A stretch of 64,000 bases of DNA, taken from the NCBI GenBank assembly GCA_963701325.1, contig OY969604.1, positions 620,001 through 684,000 on the forward strand, read 5' to 3'. Below are positions 36,228 to 44,316 of the stretch, one piece after another. Origin of the DNA: Bog-756 sp963701325. Its GTDB lineage: Bacteria > Actinomycetota > Acidimicrobiia > Acidimicrobiales > RAAP-2. Below the pieces are notes generated by a model that ran no database searches, had not been told where the DNA came from, and saw nothing but the letters and a program-made list of their open reading frames with translations. How positions within the stretch are numbered: the first letter of the stretch is position 1; the number at the start of each line of letters is the position of its first letter. The translations under genes and the position numbers were made by a program.

Positions 36228-36716
36228 TCAGCGAATGGGGCTACCGAAGCGAATCACGTTTCCGTCGGGGTCGGTGACGGAACCTTCCCGCTTGCCGTAG
36301 TCCTCATCCCGCAGGCCATCGACGTCGATCCCCGCCTGGCTCCACTCCTCAGCCACCCGGTCCGCGTCTTGACAATGGAAGTAGAGAGCACCGTGACCCG
36401 GAGGTTCGTCCCCTACGGCTTGGGCAAGATGGATTGTGAGGTCCCGATCTCGGTGAACAAAGGCGTACGTTTCATCGTGGAACGACACCTCGAAGCCCAA
36501 ACGCTCAAACCAAACGACCGAGCGAGTCACGTTGGCCACCTTGAAGATCGGATTGAACCCGGTGATCAGCCACGCGCCTGTCATGAGTTGTAGCTGGCCG
36601 TCCCGCTGGCTGTTCAACCCACCAAGGCAGTTGTGACAGATCGGTAGGTCTGGATGCGAGCGCAGCCTGACCCACCAGTCAACCGACGTTGAGCAGCACG
36701 TGCATGTCACGGCCAT
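36228..36716 (-). CDS. VOC (glyoxalase/bleomycin-resistance fold) protein with N-terminal zinc ribbon
   Basis: The protein has 162 residues. Residues 5-30 form a C-x2-C / C-x2-C zinc-ribbon-like unit (Cys5, Cys8, Cys27, Cys30), seen as TCTCC and ICHNC. A single VOC module follows (FNPIFKVANVTRSVVWFERLGFEVSFHDETYAFVHRDRDLTIHL ... VTDPDGNVIRFGSPI, with His and Glu-type metal positions partly kept). The combination with a zinc ribbon is unusual for this fold. ATG at 36716 is chosen because it starts the Cys-rich unit; the longer frame is not supported. The activity is unknown. Confidence 0.78.
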   Translation of the reverse strand: MAVTCTCCSTSVDWWVRLRSHPDLPICHNCLGGLNSQRDGQLQLMTGAWLITGFNPIFKVANVTRSVVWFERLGFEVSFHDETYAFVHRDRDLTIHLAQAVGDEPPGHGALYFHCQDADRVAEEWSQAGIDVDGLRDEDYGKREGSVTDPDGNVIRFGSPIR

Positions 36717-36913
36717 CGCCGTCAATCGTAGATGGCTCTTTATCCTCGGTGGTCCGCGACGGCGATTCTCTTCGTGGCGGAGTGTGGCAGAACTGCCGTT
36801 GAGGACACCCAAATCGATGAGGTGCCGGCTCGATGGAGCGGGGGGACAGATCCGAACGCGCCTGGCGACTGGCCCCCTGTTCCGGCGTATGACCGGCGGT
36901 AGGGGTCATCCAC

Positions 36914-36963
36914 AGTGACCTGACAGACCCGGGCCGTTTACGGTTCGGGTCTGTCAGGTCACT
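36914..36963. repeat. Perfect 18-bp inverted repeat (long hairpin) at the broken edge of the GFA gene
   Basis: Arm 36914-36931 (AGTGACCTGACAGACCCG) is the exact reverse complement of 36946-36963. The 14-base loop can add GGCCG/CGGTT pairing (three G-C type pairs and two G-U). Recognisable GFA codons begin exactly within the right arm. No U-tract follows, so this is more likely an element end, an attachment-like site or a double operator than a simple terminator. Confidence 0.8.
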
Positions 36964-37313
36964 GACGGGCAGTGTGTTCCAGGTCGGGGCCTAGTACGCC
37001 CGGGACGAGAAGATCGACGTGTCAGGGGAGACGAAGCCCCTACAACGGTCTCGAGATCGACGGTTTTGGCAATGCGGCAGGGGACTCGGTGACCTATCAC
37101 TTCTGCCCGACCTGCGGTTCGACCGTGTATTGGCACAAGGAAGGCGAGAACCCGATCCTCGCAATTGCGGTCGGGAATTTTGTAGACCCCGGATTCCCGG
37201 CGCCCGTCATGGAGGGACACGTGGAGATGCGGCACCATTGGGTGTTGCCCGTCCCTGGAGCTGTGCCGATCAATCAGCGTGGGACCGAGCCCAGGATGCG
37301 ACTCGACAGCTGA
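36962..37313 (+). pseudogene. GFA/CENP-V-type (glutathione-dependent formaldehyde-activating enzyme-like) gene remnant
   Basis: The upstream frame reads LTGSVFQVGA, a TAG at 36992-36994, then YARDEKIDVSGETKP. After a one-base shift near 37030-37036 (a run of four C) it continues YNGLEIDGFGNAAGDSVTYHFCPTCGSTVYWHKEG to the stop at 37313. The zinc Cys pair C-P-T-C and the T-G-S motif are GFA hallmarks. The first zinc-binding half (about 50 residues) is missing, cut off at the inverted repeat. A stop codon, a frameshift and a lost 5' end together support a real pseudogene. Translation of only the downstream part (from about 36969) would lack metal ligands. Confidence 0.75.
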
Positions 37314-37457
37314 CACCGAGGCCTCTCGTTTCGCCCGCGGATCCGGTGCGGGTGGCCTGCGGGTGGCCCTTGAGCCCAGCGTCCCGGGCAGGGCAGGGCC
37401 TGGCAGACGTCGTGGGCGAGGTCGGACCGGCCATGTCACGGTCTCCGAGGGCACTGT

Positions 37458-39311
37458 CTAGCCGGACTGCAGCGGCACTTGCCCGGTGACCGTTGGGTTC
37501 GGGCAGTTGGCTGCGGTCGGAGGCGGTGGCTCGACACCACCGGTGATCCGACCGACCGCGTCGAAGTCCTGCTGGACTTGGTTGGGAGGCAGTGGCGAAT
37601 AGCCGAGGGTGGCCATCTGCTCCTGGCCGGCGCAGGCCAGGTAAGAGACGAACTGACCGAGGACCTCGCCCTTGGCTGCCGGGAAGGTGGATGCGGTGTC
37701 CGGGCCATCGCATCTCGCACCCTGGGCTGCAGCACGTGCAGGAGAACAGGGCACGACGAGATAGCTGTCACTGGACAGGGGATACGCAGTCGCCGACGGG
37801 TCGGTGAACACGCCGGACAGATTCTCGGTCAGGTCCGGCTGGAGGGTCGCCCCCTGGAGTGCCGTGGCCACGTCGGGCGAGGTCGGCTGCACCGCGGCGC
37901 CGCTCGCGTTGACCACCGAAGCCACCGGAAAGTCGTGCTCCCTGGCATACGCCGTTTCGACGTAGGTGATCGCCCCCAAGCTCGACGGCGCCGCGACGTA
38001 GTCGGCCGCGTTGTCTGAACCGCTCTGGCCGACCAGCGCGCCGGCTTTCCATCCCGGGTAGCCAGGGTGGGTGGCGAAGTTGAATCCCTGTGGCGGGGTG
38101 GGCCAGGTAGCGCTGGGCTGTCCTGGGTCGGGTTGGGAGAAGTCGCTCTGCGTACGGACGAACCGTTTGGTGTCCTGGCTCAGGAGATACTCCGAGAGGA
38201 GGTAGTTCTCCCCTCCGGCATCGGAACGGTAGACCGGCGTGATCGGTGTCGAGGGGAGGTCGCCGGGCAGCTGTGGGTTGATGGCGGCGATCGACGGGTC
38301 GTCCCAGTGGGTGACCTTGCCCAGGAAGATCCGGTCGATGACCGCGGGGTCGAGGATCAGGTTGGTGATCCGCTGGCCGTTGTTGCCGTCGAGGTTGTAC
38401 ATGAAGCCCAAGCCGGCGCCAAGGTCGGGGAGGTACTGGTACGGCTGGTTCGGCACTTGTGCCGCCTGTCCGGAGCTGTAGGGAATGTCGGACGCAGCAA
38501 AGTCGACCTGGTTGGTCGCGAAATCGTTCAGCCCGATGATCGACGACGTCGCCTGCCAGTTGACGTCGAGTCCGTAGAGGGTGCTCGTTTGACCGACCCA
38601 CTCCTGGATGGCCACACTGGCGAAGCTGGAGCCGGTTGCATCGAGACTGGGCGGTCCGGGCGTGACCGGAGGCGAGGGGGTCGACGGGGCGCTCGTGCCG
38701 ACTGCGTTGGCGGCCTTGACGGTGAAGGTGTAGGTGTCCCTACTGCTGAGACCGGTGACAGTGACCGGACTGGTCGTACCGCTGCCAACCTCATGGCCTC
38801 GGGCAGGATCGGTCGGATCGTGGGCGATCACCCAATAGCGGACGATCGGCGACCCATTGGCAGCCGGCACGACGAAGGAGACGGTCGCCTGCTCGGGACC
38901 GGCCGAGGCGCTGACTCCAGTCGGCGCGGTCGGAACGCCGGGGATGACCTCGACCGCCGCCGAGTAGGGCCCCAGGACCGAACCGAAAGCTGCTCTGACC
39001 CGGATTGCGATCCGCACTCCGTTCTGGAGGCCGGTCACCGGGCAGGCCAGGTACCGATCACGGGCACAGCTAGTCCCCGCTGAGGACGTGACCACGTAGT
39101 CGGTGATGGTTTCGCCGGATGGCGGGGTGACGGCGTCCCAGGTCACGACGACCCGCGCGTTGCCCGGCGTGGCGACGACGCCCGACGGCGCACTGGGCGG
39201 AACTGGTTCAGCTGCTCGAGCCGGGGCTGCGACCGACCCCACGGCGACCGACCCCACGGCGAGCACCGCTCCCGTCAGCGCCAACATTCGTCTGCTCCCG
39301 AAGATCCACAT
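37458..39311 (-). CDS. Secreted PstS-like substrate-binding protein with two N-terminal fibronectin type III domains
   Basis: The protein has 617 residues. A signal peptide (ALTGAVLAVGSVAVGSVAAPARA) is followed by two FN3 domains at about 37-122 and 124-215 (PSAPSGVVATPGNARVVVTWDAV; PTAPTGVSASAGPEQATVSF). A PstS/type-II periplasmic-binding fold follows from about 220 (TGSSFASVAIQEWVGQ, VDFAASDIPYSS, VYRSDAGGENYLLSEYLL, QSGSDNAADYVAAPSSLGAITYVETAYA). There is no lipobox. ATG at 39311 follows GAGGGCGG. No pstCAB genes are near, and the gene lies downstream of an ECF transporter. Its ligand may be phosphate or another oxyanion. FN3 domains suggest surface or polymer contact. Confidence 0.85.
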   Translation of the reverse strand: MWIFGSRRMLALTGAVLAVGSVAVGSVAAPARAAEPVPPSAPSGVVATPGNARVVVTWDAVTPPSGETITDYVVTSSAGTSCARDRYLACPVTGLQNGVRIAIRVRAAFGSVLGPYSAAVEVIPGVPTAPTGVSASAGPEQATVSFVVPAANGSPIVRYWVIAHDPTDPARGHEVGSGTTSPVTVTGLSSRDTYTFTVKAANAVGTSAPSTPSPPVTPGPPSLDATGSSFASVAIQEWVGQTSTLYGLDVNWQATSSIIGLNDFATNQVDFAASDIPYSSGQAAQVPNQPYQYLPDLGAGLGFMYNLDGNNGQRITNLILDPAVIDRIFLGKVTHWDDPSIAAINPQLPGDLPSTPITPVYRSDAGGENYLLSEYLLSQDTKRFVRTQSDFSQPDPGQPSATWPTPPQGFNFATHPGYPGWKAGALVGQSGSDNAADYVAAPSSLGAITYVETAYAREHDFPVASVVNASGAAVQPTSPDVATALQGATLQPDLTENLSGVFTDPSATAYPLSSDSYLVVPCSPARAAAQGARCDGPDTASTFPAAKGEVLGQFVSYLACAGQEQMATLGYSPLPPNQVQQDFDAVGRITGGVEPPPPTAANCPNPTVTGQVPLQSG

Positions 39312-39444
39312 TCCGCCCTCACGTGTTCCGACACCGCCCACCTGGCCAGCACGAGTCTGGCACTTCGGAGGGTGGGTCGCCTCGGCCACGCGTACGGGTT
39401 TACGGACCTGACGACCGCCCATCTCTGCTCCAGCGCTGGGTCCG

Positions 39445-40273
39445 TCAGCCGGCGAGGTCCAGCGGTCCGTCGTGGACGACCGGCACGTCGAAGGCTGCCC
39501 GGCGGGTGGCGCGTCGGAGCGCGGAGAGCACCGGCCGGCCGAGGACGAGCACCAGCACACCGTTGGTCACCGCCCTCGGAATGTCGAAACCGAGCGACGT
39601 GGTGAGGTCGAAGAGCACGAAGCTGTGGAGGTTGTGGGCGAACCCGGCTCCCGGCACGAACGAGAAGCTGGTCGAGGTCCCCGCCCCGAACGGCCAGAAC
39701 CAGAGGTTGAGGAGCGCGCCGGTACGCGATCCCGGCCACCGCCGCATAGACGGCCAGCACCCAGAGCTCGGCCCTGCCCCGGGCGGGTGGAAGGCACCCG
39801 GCGCCGAAGCCCATCCAGGCCGCGCCGAACATCTGGAACGGCAGCCAGGGGCCGACCCCACCGGTGATGAGTGCCGAGACGACGATGGTCAGCGCACCGA
39901 GGACGAATCCGAACCCCCGTCCGAGGACGCGCCCGGCAGGGATGAGCAGGAAGAAGACGGGCTCGAACCCGGCAACGCCGGGGCTCGGCACCCGGAGTGC
40001 CGCGCCGCACGCGGCCAGGATCCCCAACAGGGCGATGGCCTTGGCGTCGAGCGATCCCTCGGACAACTCGCTCAGCACCACGGCCAGCAGAAGCGGCAGA
40101 ATTGCCACGAACAGCCAGGGCGCGTCACCCGAGTGGGCCTGGTTGGCGGACGCGCTGGTCTGAAGGAACAGAGGCCAGCCAAACGCGGCCACCCCGACCA
40201 GCGAGGTCACCGCAAGGAGGACTGCGGCCCGCGGCCGGAGGCGGACCACGGTGACCCGGGCCCGCTCAGCCAT
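39445..40273 (-). CDS. ECF transporter S component (CbrT-like), with one apparent frameshift
   Basis: The frame from ATG 40273 encodes six hydrophobic segments (for example LLAVTSLVGVAAFGWPLF, LGILAACGAALRVPSPGVAGFEPVFFLLIPAGRVLG and ITGGVGPWLPFQMFGAAWMGFGAG) to VYAAVAGIAY. After a one-base shift near 39718-39724 it continues GALLNLWFWPFGAG, AHNLHSFVLFDLTTSLGFDIPRAVTNGVLVLVLGRPV to a stop at 39445 (about 275 residues). An extra C in TACCGGCGCG accounts for the break. Without correction the last third is replaced by a charged non-membrane tail. Cobalamin specificity is inferred from the upstream riboswitch. Its start overlaps the ATPase stop by eight bases. Confidence 0.8.
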
Positions 40274-41891
40274 GGTGACGCCCCCGCTCGAGGCCTGCCC
40301 GGACCTCGTCGACGGTGAGCCATGGATCTGGCGAAAGCACCTTGGCCACCTGGGGCGCGAAGACCGGCGAGTGGCAGACCACGTCGCGCGCTACCCCGTC
40401 GGCCACCACTTCTCCCTCGGCCAACACCACTGCCCGCGTGGCCACCTGGGCCACCAGTTCTACGTCGTGGGTGGCCACGATCACCGCGTGCCCGTCGGCG
40501 GCCAGATCAGCGAGCAGCCGGACGAGCCTCGCCTTTCCGGGATAGTCGAGCCCACGCGTCGGCTCGTCGAGCAGCACCAGCGGGGGCGCCGGGGCGAGCA
40601 CGATGGCCAGGGCGAGGGCCAGACGTTGTCCCTCGGACAGATCACGGGGATGGCGGTCCGCGGGCATCCCGGGGAGGATGCGCGCGAGCACGGTGGCCGT
40701 GGTCCCATCGGGCAACCCGGTGTCGTGGTCGGCGCCCGCGCACTCCTCGGCCACGGTCTCGCCGTAGAGGAGCGCGCCCGCATCCTGTGGGACCAGTCCG
40801 ACCCGGGCGACCAGCTCGCGAGGGGACAGCGTCGCCGGGCCCGCTCCCTCGACGGTGACCGAACCCGAGCTCGGAGCGCGCCCGCCTGCCAGCTGGGCGA
40901 GCAGGGTCGACTTCCCCGATCCGTTCCGGCCCATGAGCGCGACCACCTCGCCACAGTTGACGTCGAGATCGACCGCGTCGAGCGCGAGGACCTCGTCGTA
41001 CCGGACCGACACACGGGACAGTCCGGCCACGCGAGCACCTGGCGACGGCGCGGCTACCCCGCCCGGCGGCACAGCGCCGTCGAGCCGGCTGCGCAGCGGT
41101 CCGACCATCCGGCGCGCATCGCGCACAGAGAGGGGGAGGGGTCGCCAGCCGGCCAGACGGCCGAGCTCGACCAGCGGCGGGGCCACCGGCGAGTCGATCA
41201 TCACGTCGGCAGCAGCACCCACCACAACGGGTAGACCATCCCCGGGAACCAACACCACCGAGTCGGCAAACGGCAGGACCCGCTCCAGGCGGTGCTCGGC
41301 GAGCAGTACCGTCATGCCGAGGTCGTGGACGAGCCTGGTCAACGACGCGAGCACCTCCTCGGCCGCGGCAGGGTCGAGTGCAGAGGTCGGCTCGTCGAGG
41401 ACCAGCACGCGCGGTGATGCGGTGAGCACCGCCCCGATGGCCACCCGCTGCTGCTGGCCGCCCGACAGGGTGCGCAGCGGTCGGTCGCGGAACTCGTGCA
41501 GACCGAGGAGGTCGAGGGTGTCCTCGACCCGCCGACGCATGACCGCTGCGTCGAGCCCGAGGTTCTCCATGGTGTAGGCCAGCTCGTCCTCGACCACGTC
41601 GGTCACGAAGCTGGCGGCCGGGTTCTGCCCGACCATCCCGACCACGTCGGCGAGTTCCCTCGGTGGGAAGTCGCGGGTCGAGCGACCGGCCACCCGCACC
41701 TCTCCCGAGAGCCGACCGCCGGTGAAGTGCGGGACGAGACCGTTGATGGCGCGGAGCAAGGTGGTCTTGCCCGACCCGGTCGGGCCGACCACCGCGCAGA
41801 GCTCGCCCTCGCCGACCGCCAGGTCGACCCCCGAGAGAGTCGGACGGTCGGCGCCGTCGTAGGTGAAGGTCACCTGTGCGCACTCGATCAC
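40266..41891 (-). CDS. Energy-coupling factor ATPase, two ABC domains fused (EcfA-EcfA')
   Basis: The protein has 541 residues with two ATPase halves. The first (1-240) has Walker A GPTGSGKTT, signature LSGGQQQR and Walker B VLVLDEPTSALD. The second (about 300-530) has Walker A GRNGSGKST, a degenerate signature LSEGQRLAL and Walker B LVLLDEPTRGLD. Fusion of A1 and A2 is common in actinobacterial ECF systems. GTG at 41891 overlaps the EcfT stop (GTGA); the much longer open frame upstream is antisense to nothing known and out of frame with EcfT. It powers vitamin uptake with EcfT and EcfS. Confidence 0.93.
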   Translation of the reverse strand: MIECAQVTFTYDGADRPTLSGVDLAVGEGELCAVVGPTGSGKTTLLRAINGLVPHFTGGRLSGEVRVAGRSTRDFPPRELADVVGMVGQNPAASFVTDVVEDELAYTMENLGLDAAVMRRRVEDTLDLLGLHEFRDRPLRTLSGGQQQRVAIGAVLTASPRVLVLDEPTSALDPAAAEEVLASLTRLVHDLGMTVLLAEHRLERVLPFADSVVLVPGDGLPVVVGAAADVMIDSPVAPPLVELGRLAGWRPLPLSVRDARRMVGPLRSRLDGAVPPGGVAAPSPGARVAGLSRVSVRYDEVLALDAVDLDVNCGEVVALMGRNGSGKSTLLAQLAGGRAPSSGSVTVEGAGPATLSPRELVARVGLVPQDAGALLYGETVAEECAGADHDTGLPDGTTATVLARILPGMPADRHPRDLSEGQRLALALAIVLAPAPPLVLLDEPTRGLDYPGKARLVRLLADLAADGHAVIVATHDVELVAQVATRAVVLAEGEVVADGVARDVVCHSPVFAPQVAKVLSPDPWLTVDEVRAGLERGRHHG

Positions 41892-43078
41892 GCCGCGCTC
41901 CCCGGGAGCGTGGCGACATCCTCGGCACCACGGTCGGCCCGGGACGGGCGGGCCGCCCGGGCACCACCCACCGCGGAGGAGCGTTCGACCGGTGCCACGA
42001 CCGCCGGCAGGAGCCCGGCGAGGATCCCCGCCACCGCGACGAGCGGGAGACCCGGGGCGCTCAGGGGGTAGAGCTGGAGCTGCAGACCGGGTTCCCCGAG
42101 GAGGGCGGCGACCACCAGTCCGCCCAAGGCGACCAGTCCGGAACCAGTCACCAACCACTCGGGCGCGCGCCAGGGATCGGGCCGGTAACGGGTCCGGTTG
42201 ATCCGCCGGCCACCGGCCGCCATGCCCGCGGCGGTGAGGACCGCGCCGACGACCAGGAACGGGGCCCCGCCGGCCGGCAGTGAGCCGGCGTCGAGGACGC
42301 CATAGACCCCGATGACGATGAGCAGGAGTCCCCCGGCCGTGCCCCCGGTCGCGAGACGTCGGGTGCGGCGCGCGACCGCCACCCGCCGGCCGTACCCGCG
42401 GGCATCCATCGACGAGGCCAGCTGGAGCGACCGATCGAGTGCGCTCTCGAGGACGGGGACAGCCATGCCGCGGAGGCCGGCCACACCCCGGATCGGGCGG
42501 CCGCGGAGGCGTCGCGCGTCGCGCACCCCAGCGATGGCCACGACCAGTTCTGGCGCGAAGGCCAGCGAGACGGTGATGGCCACTCCTGCCTCGTAGAGCA
42601 CCGCAGGCAGACAGCGGAGGAGCCGGTACGGGCTGGCAAGCGAGTTGGCCGCGCCGAAGCAGACCAGGACCACGGCCAGCCGCAGTCCCTGGACGGCGGC
42701 CCCGAGGACGGACTCGGCGGTGACCGGACCTCCCACGCTGACCCCTTCCGCCCATGACGGGAGCGGAACGTGGGGCAGGGTGAAGAGCACGTGCCCTGGA
42801 AGGCGGTTGCCGAAGATGATCTCGAGGGCCACCCGGATCACGATGACCACCAACCCCAGTCGCATGAAGACGACGATCGAACGCGACCAGGGCGCCGTGG
42901 TGCGGCGGGCGGAGACCACGAAGGCTGCCACCGCGGCGATGAGCAGGAGGAGGATCGGGTTGGTCGTCCGGGACGCGGCACCCGCAAGGCACGCGGCCCA
43001 GAGCCACCAGGCAGCGGGATGCAGGCCGCGACGACCGGAGGTGGCGCGCGACGTCCACCGCAGCGTGGGCCCGTTCAT
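41888..43078 (-). CDS. ECF transporter transmembrane (T) component
   Basis: The protein has 396 residues. Membrane helices occur at about 20-60, 75-95 and 140-185. The coupling-helix motif SSMDARGYGRR (S-M-x-A-R-G) in the middle is the EcfT signature that docks into the ATPase. After it come three or four extra C-terminal helices (LLIVIGVYGVLDAG, FLVVGAVLTAAGMAAG, LVALGGLVVAALLG, VAVAGILAGLLPAVV), longer than the 250-residue minimal EcfT, as in actinobacterial cobalamin systems. ATG at 43078 overlaps the stop of the secreted protein by four bases. A start 24 bases upstream is less likely. Confidence 0.9.
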   Translation of the reverse strand: MNGPTLRWTSRATSGRRGLHPAAWWLWAACLAGAASRTTNPILLLLIAAVAAFVVSARRTTAPWSRSIVVFMRLGLVVIVIRVALEIIFGNRLPGHVLFTLPHVPLPSWAEGVSVGGPVTAESVLGAAVQGLRLAVVLVCFGAANSLASPYRLLRCLPAVLYEAGVAITVSLAFAPELVVAIAGVRDARRLRGRPIRGVAGLRGMAVPVLESALDRSLQLASSMDARGYGRRVAVARRTRRLATGGTAGGLLLIVIGVYGVLDAGSLPAGGAPFLVVGAVLTAAGMAAGGRRINRTRYRPDPWRAPEWLVTGSGLVALGGLVVAALLGEPGLQLQLYPLSAPGLPLVAVAGILAGLLPAVVAPVERSSAVGGARAARPSRADRGAEDVATLPGSAA

Positions 43079-44088
43079 GGCATGCGGGGTCGCTTCCGCC
43101 AACGGAGCACAGACGCCATCACAAGAACAGCCACCAGGACCCCGCCGACGATGAGCGGGATCGAACCGGACCCACCGGATGGGTGGGCCGAAGCGGGTGT
43201 CGACCCGACCGCTTCGGCATGACCACCGGTGCCGGACCGCGGCGGCGAGGTGGTGCTCGTGGTGTCCCCGGTTGCCGTATGAGCCGTCCCGATGGCCCGC
43301 GGCCCGCCCGGATCGGCCCGTGTGGTCGGAGCAGTCGTGGTGACCACCGATCCTGACGGCGGGGTCGTCGTCGCCTGGGATCCGTTCGGCGTCCCGTGGC
43401 CGGACGGCGCGACAGGGGTTGTCGGTCCACCGGCGGGGGACGTCGGTGCGGTGGAGGTCGGTGATGTCGTCGGCGGTGACGTCGTCGTCGTCACGGTCGA
43501 CAGGCAGATGGCCGCGTAATCCGCCGGTGTCCTCGGCGGCGGATCGTTGGGGAGGCCGGTTCCGGGGTCCTGGAACCGCCAGCCCTCGAGGTCACAGCCG
43601 ATGAGTGCCCCCCCGGACGCAGCTGTGCACGCACCGACCGTGGCGAACGCGCCCGTACTCGAATACGTCCATGGGCCGGGTCCGTCGGTGGCCGTCGGAC
43701 CGGTGAAGTAGGACCAGTAGATGTAGCGGTTCCCGACTTGCTCTCCGCACCCGCTGACCGGAATGCCGCCGATCGAGCAGAGCAGTCCGGTGTCGTTGTA
43801 CGTGGGTGCCGCCAAGTGCTCCTGCTGGGTGAATGCAGCCAATGCGTCGTAGCGGTTGTCCGACGCCGGCACGTGGACGCAGCCGACCACCTGACCCCGG
43901 TCGCCGCCGAAGTCCAGCACGAAGGCCACGCCGACCTCGGTGGCCGCCCCGGCGGCATCCGCAAACGGCTTGAGGGCGAACGGGCCGGCAAGCGCCAGGG
44001 CCGCCGAGGCCGCCGCGATGCAGAGCGAGCCCGTCGCCAGTCGCCGCCATCGGCGCCGGGCGGGTCCCCTGGTGCGGCAGGTCGGCAT
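43075..44088 (-). CDS. Secreted, C-terminally anchored protein of the cobalamin ECF operon
   Basis: The protein has 337 residues. A signal peptide (LATGSLCIAAASAALALAGPFA) is followed by a compact domain of about 130 residues with six Cys and conserved-looking NRYIYWSYFTGPTATDGPGPWTYSSTGAF and DLEGWRFQDPG. Next comes a long Thr/Ser/Pro/Gly-rich stalk. A terminal membrane helix (IPLIVGGVLVAVLVMASVL) ends with basic residues. It resembles a surface-exposed binding domain on a stalk. The Y-W-x-Y-F / G-W-x-F pattern recalls transcobalamin-like DUF4430 proteins, but this is not certain. It is the first gene after the cobalamin riboswitch, so it likely captures cobamides for EcfS. The start at 44088 is the best of several. 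Confidence 0.75.
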   Translation of the reverse strand: MPTCRTRGPARRRWRRLATGSLCIAAASAALALAGPFALKPFADAAGAATEVGVAFVLDFGGDRGQVVGCVHVPASDNRYDALAAFTQQEHLAAPTYNDTGLLCSIGGIPVSGCGEQVGNRYIYWSYFTGPTATDGPGPWTYSSTGAFATVGACTAASGGALIGCDLEGWRFQDPGTGLPNDPPPRTPADYAAICLSTVTTTTSPPTTSPTSTAPTSPAGGPTTPVAPSGHGTPNGSQATTTPPSGSVVTTTAPTTRADPGGPRAIGTAHTATGDTTSTTSPPRSGTGGHAEAVGSTPASAHPSGGSGSIPLIVGGVLVAVLVMASVLRWRKRPRMP

Positions 44089-44174
44089 GGGAGCCACTCG
44101 CTTCCGGGCGACGACCCGGCAGCATCGGCAGGGCGGCGCTCCCCGATGACCGAGCCCTCGCCGCTGTTCTCGAC

Positions 44175-44316
44175 GGTCGGGACTCAACCGAGCGGCGGGC
44201 CGGTACCCCGACTCGTGGACACCCGCGCGTCTGCGGGCACTCCACCTACGGTTGCGGACCAGCGCCGGACTTCGACCGGCTTCCCCGACCTACAGCTCCA
44301 TGTTGTCGGGCCGACC
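44175..44316 (-). promoter_or_regulatory. Cobalamin (B12) riboswitch
   Basis: Read on the minus strand, the conserved core appears in order: GGGGAAGCCGGU (44286-44275), CCGGCGCUGGUCCGCAACCG (from 44268), and the B12 box AGUCGGGGUACCGGCC (44213-44198), close to the consensus AGUCAGGAUACCUGCC. A closing P1 helix can form between GGUCGG (44316-44311) and CCGACC (44180-44175). It starts directly after the glycerate kinase stop and ends about 87 bases before the start of the secreted protein, so it should switch off the ECF operon when cobalamin is plentiful. No clear terminator hairpin was seen; translational control is likely. Confidence 0.88.

Noticed and set aside
29230..37430. Integrated phage or plasmid
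   Set aside because: There is no integrase, capsid, terminase, replication or mobilisation gene, and no tRNA-flanking attachment repeat.
40266..43058. A 930-codon open frame on the minus strand
   Set aside because: Only the part from GTG 41891 encodes the EcfA-EcfA' protein. The upstream 390 codons run over EcfT in another frame and look like arginine/glycine-rich shadow sequence.
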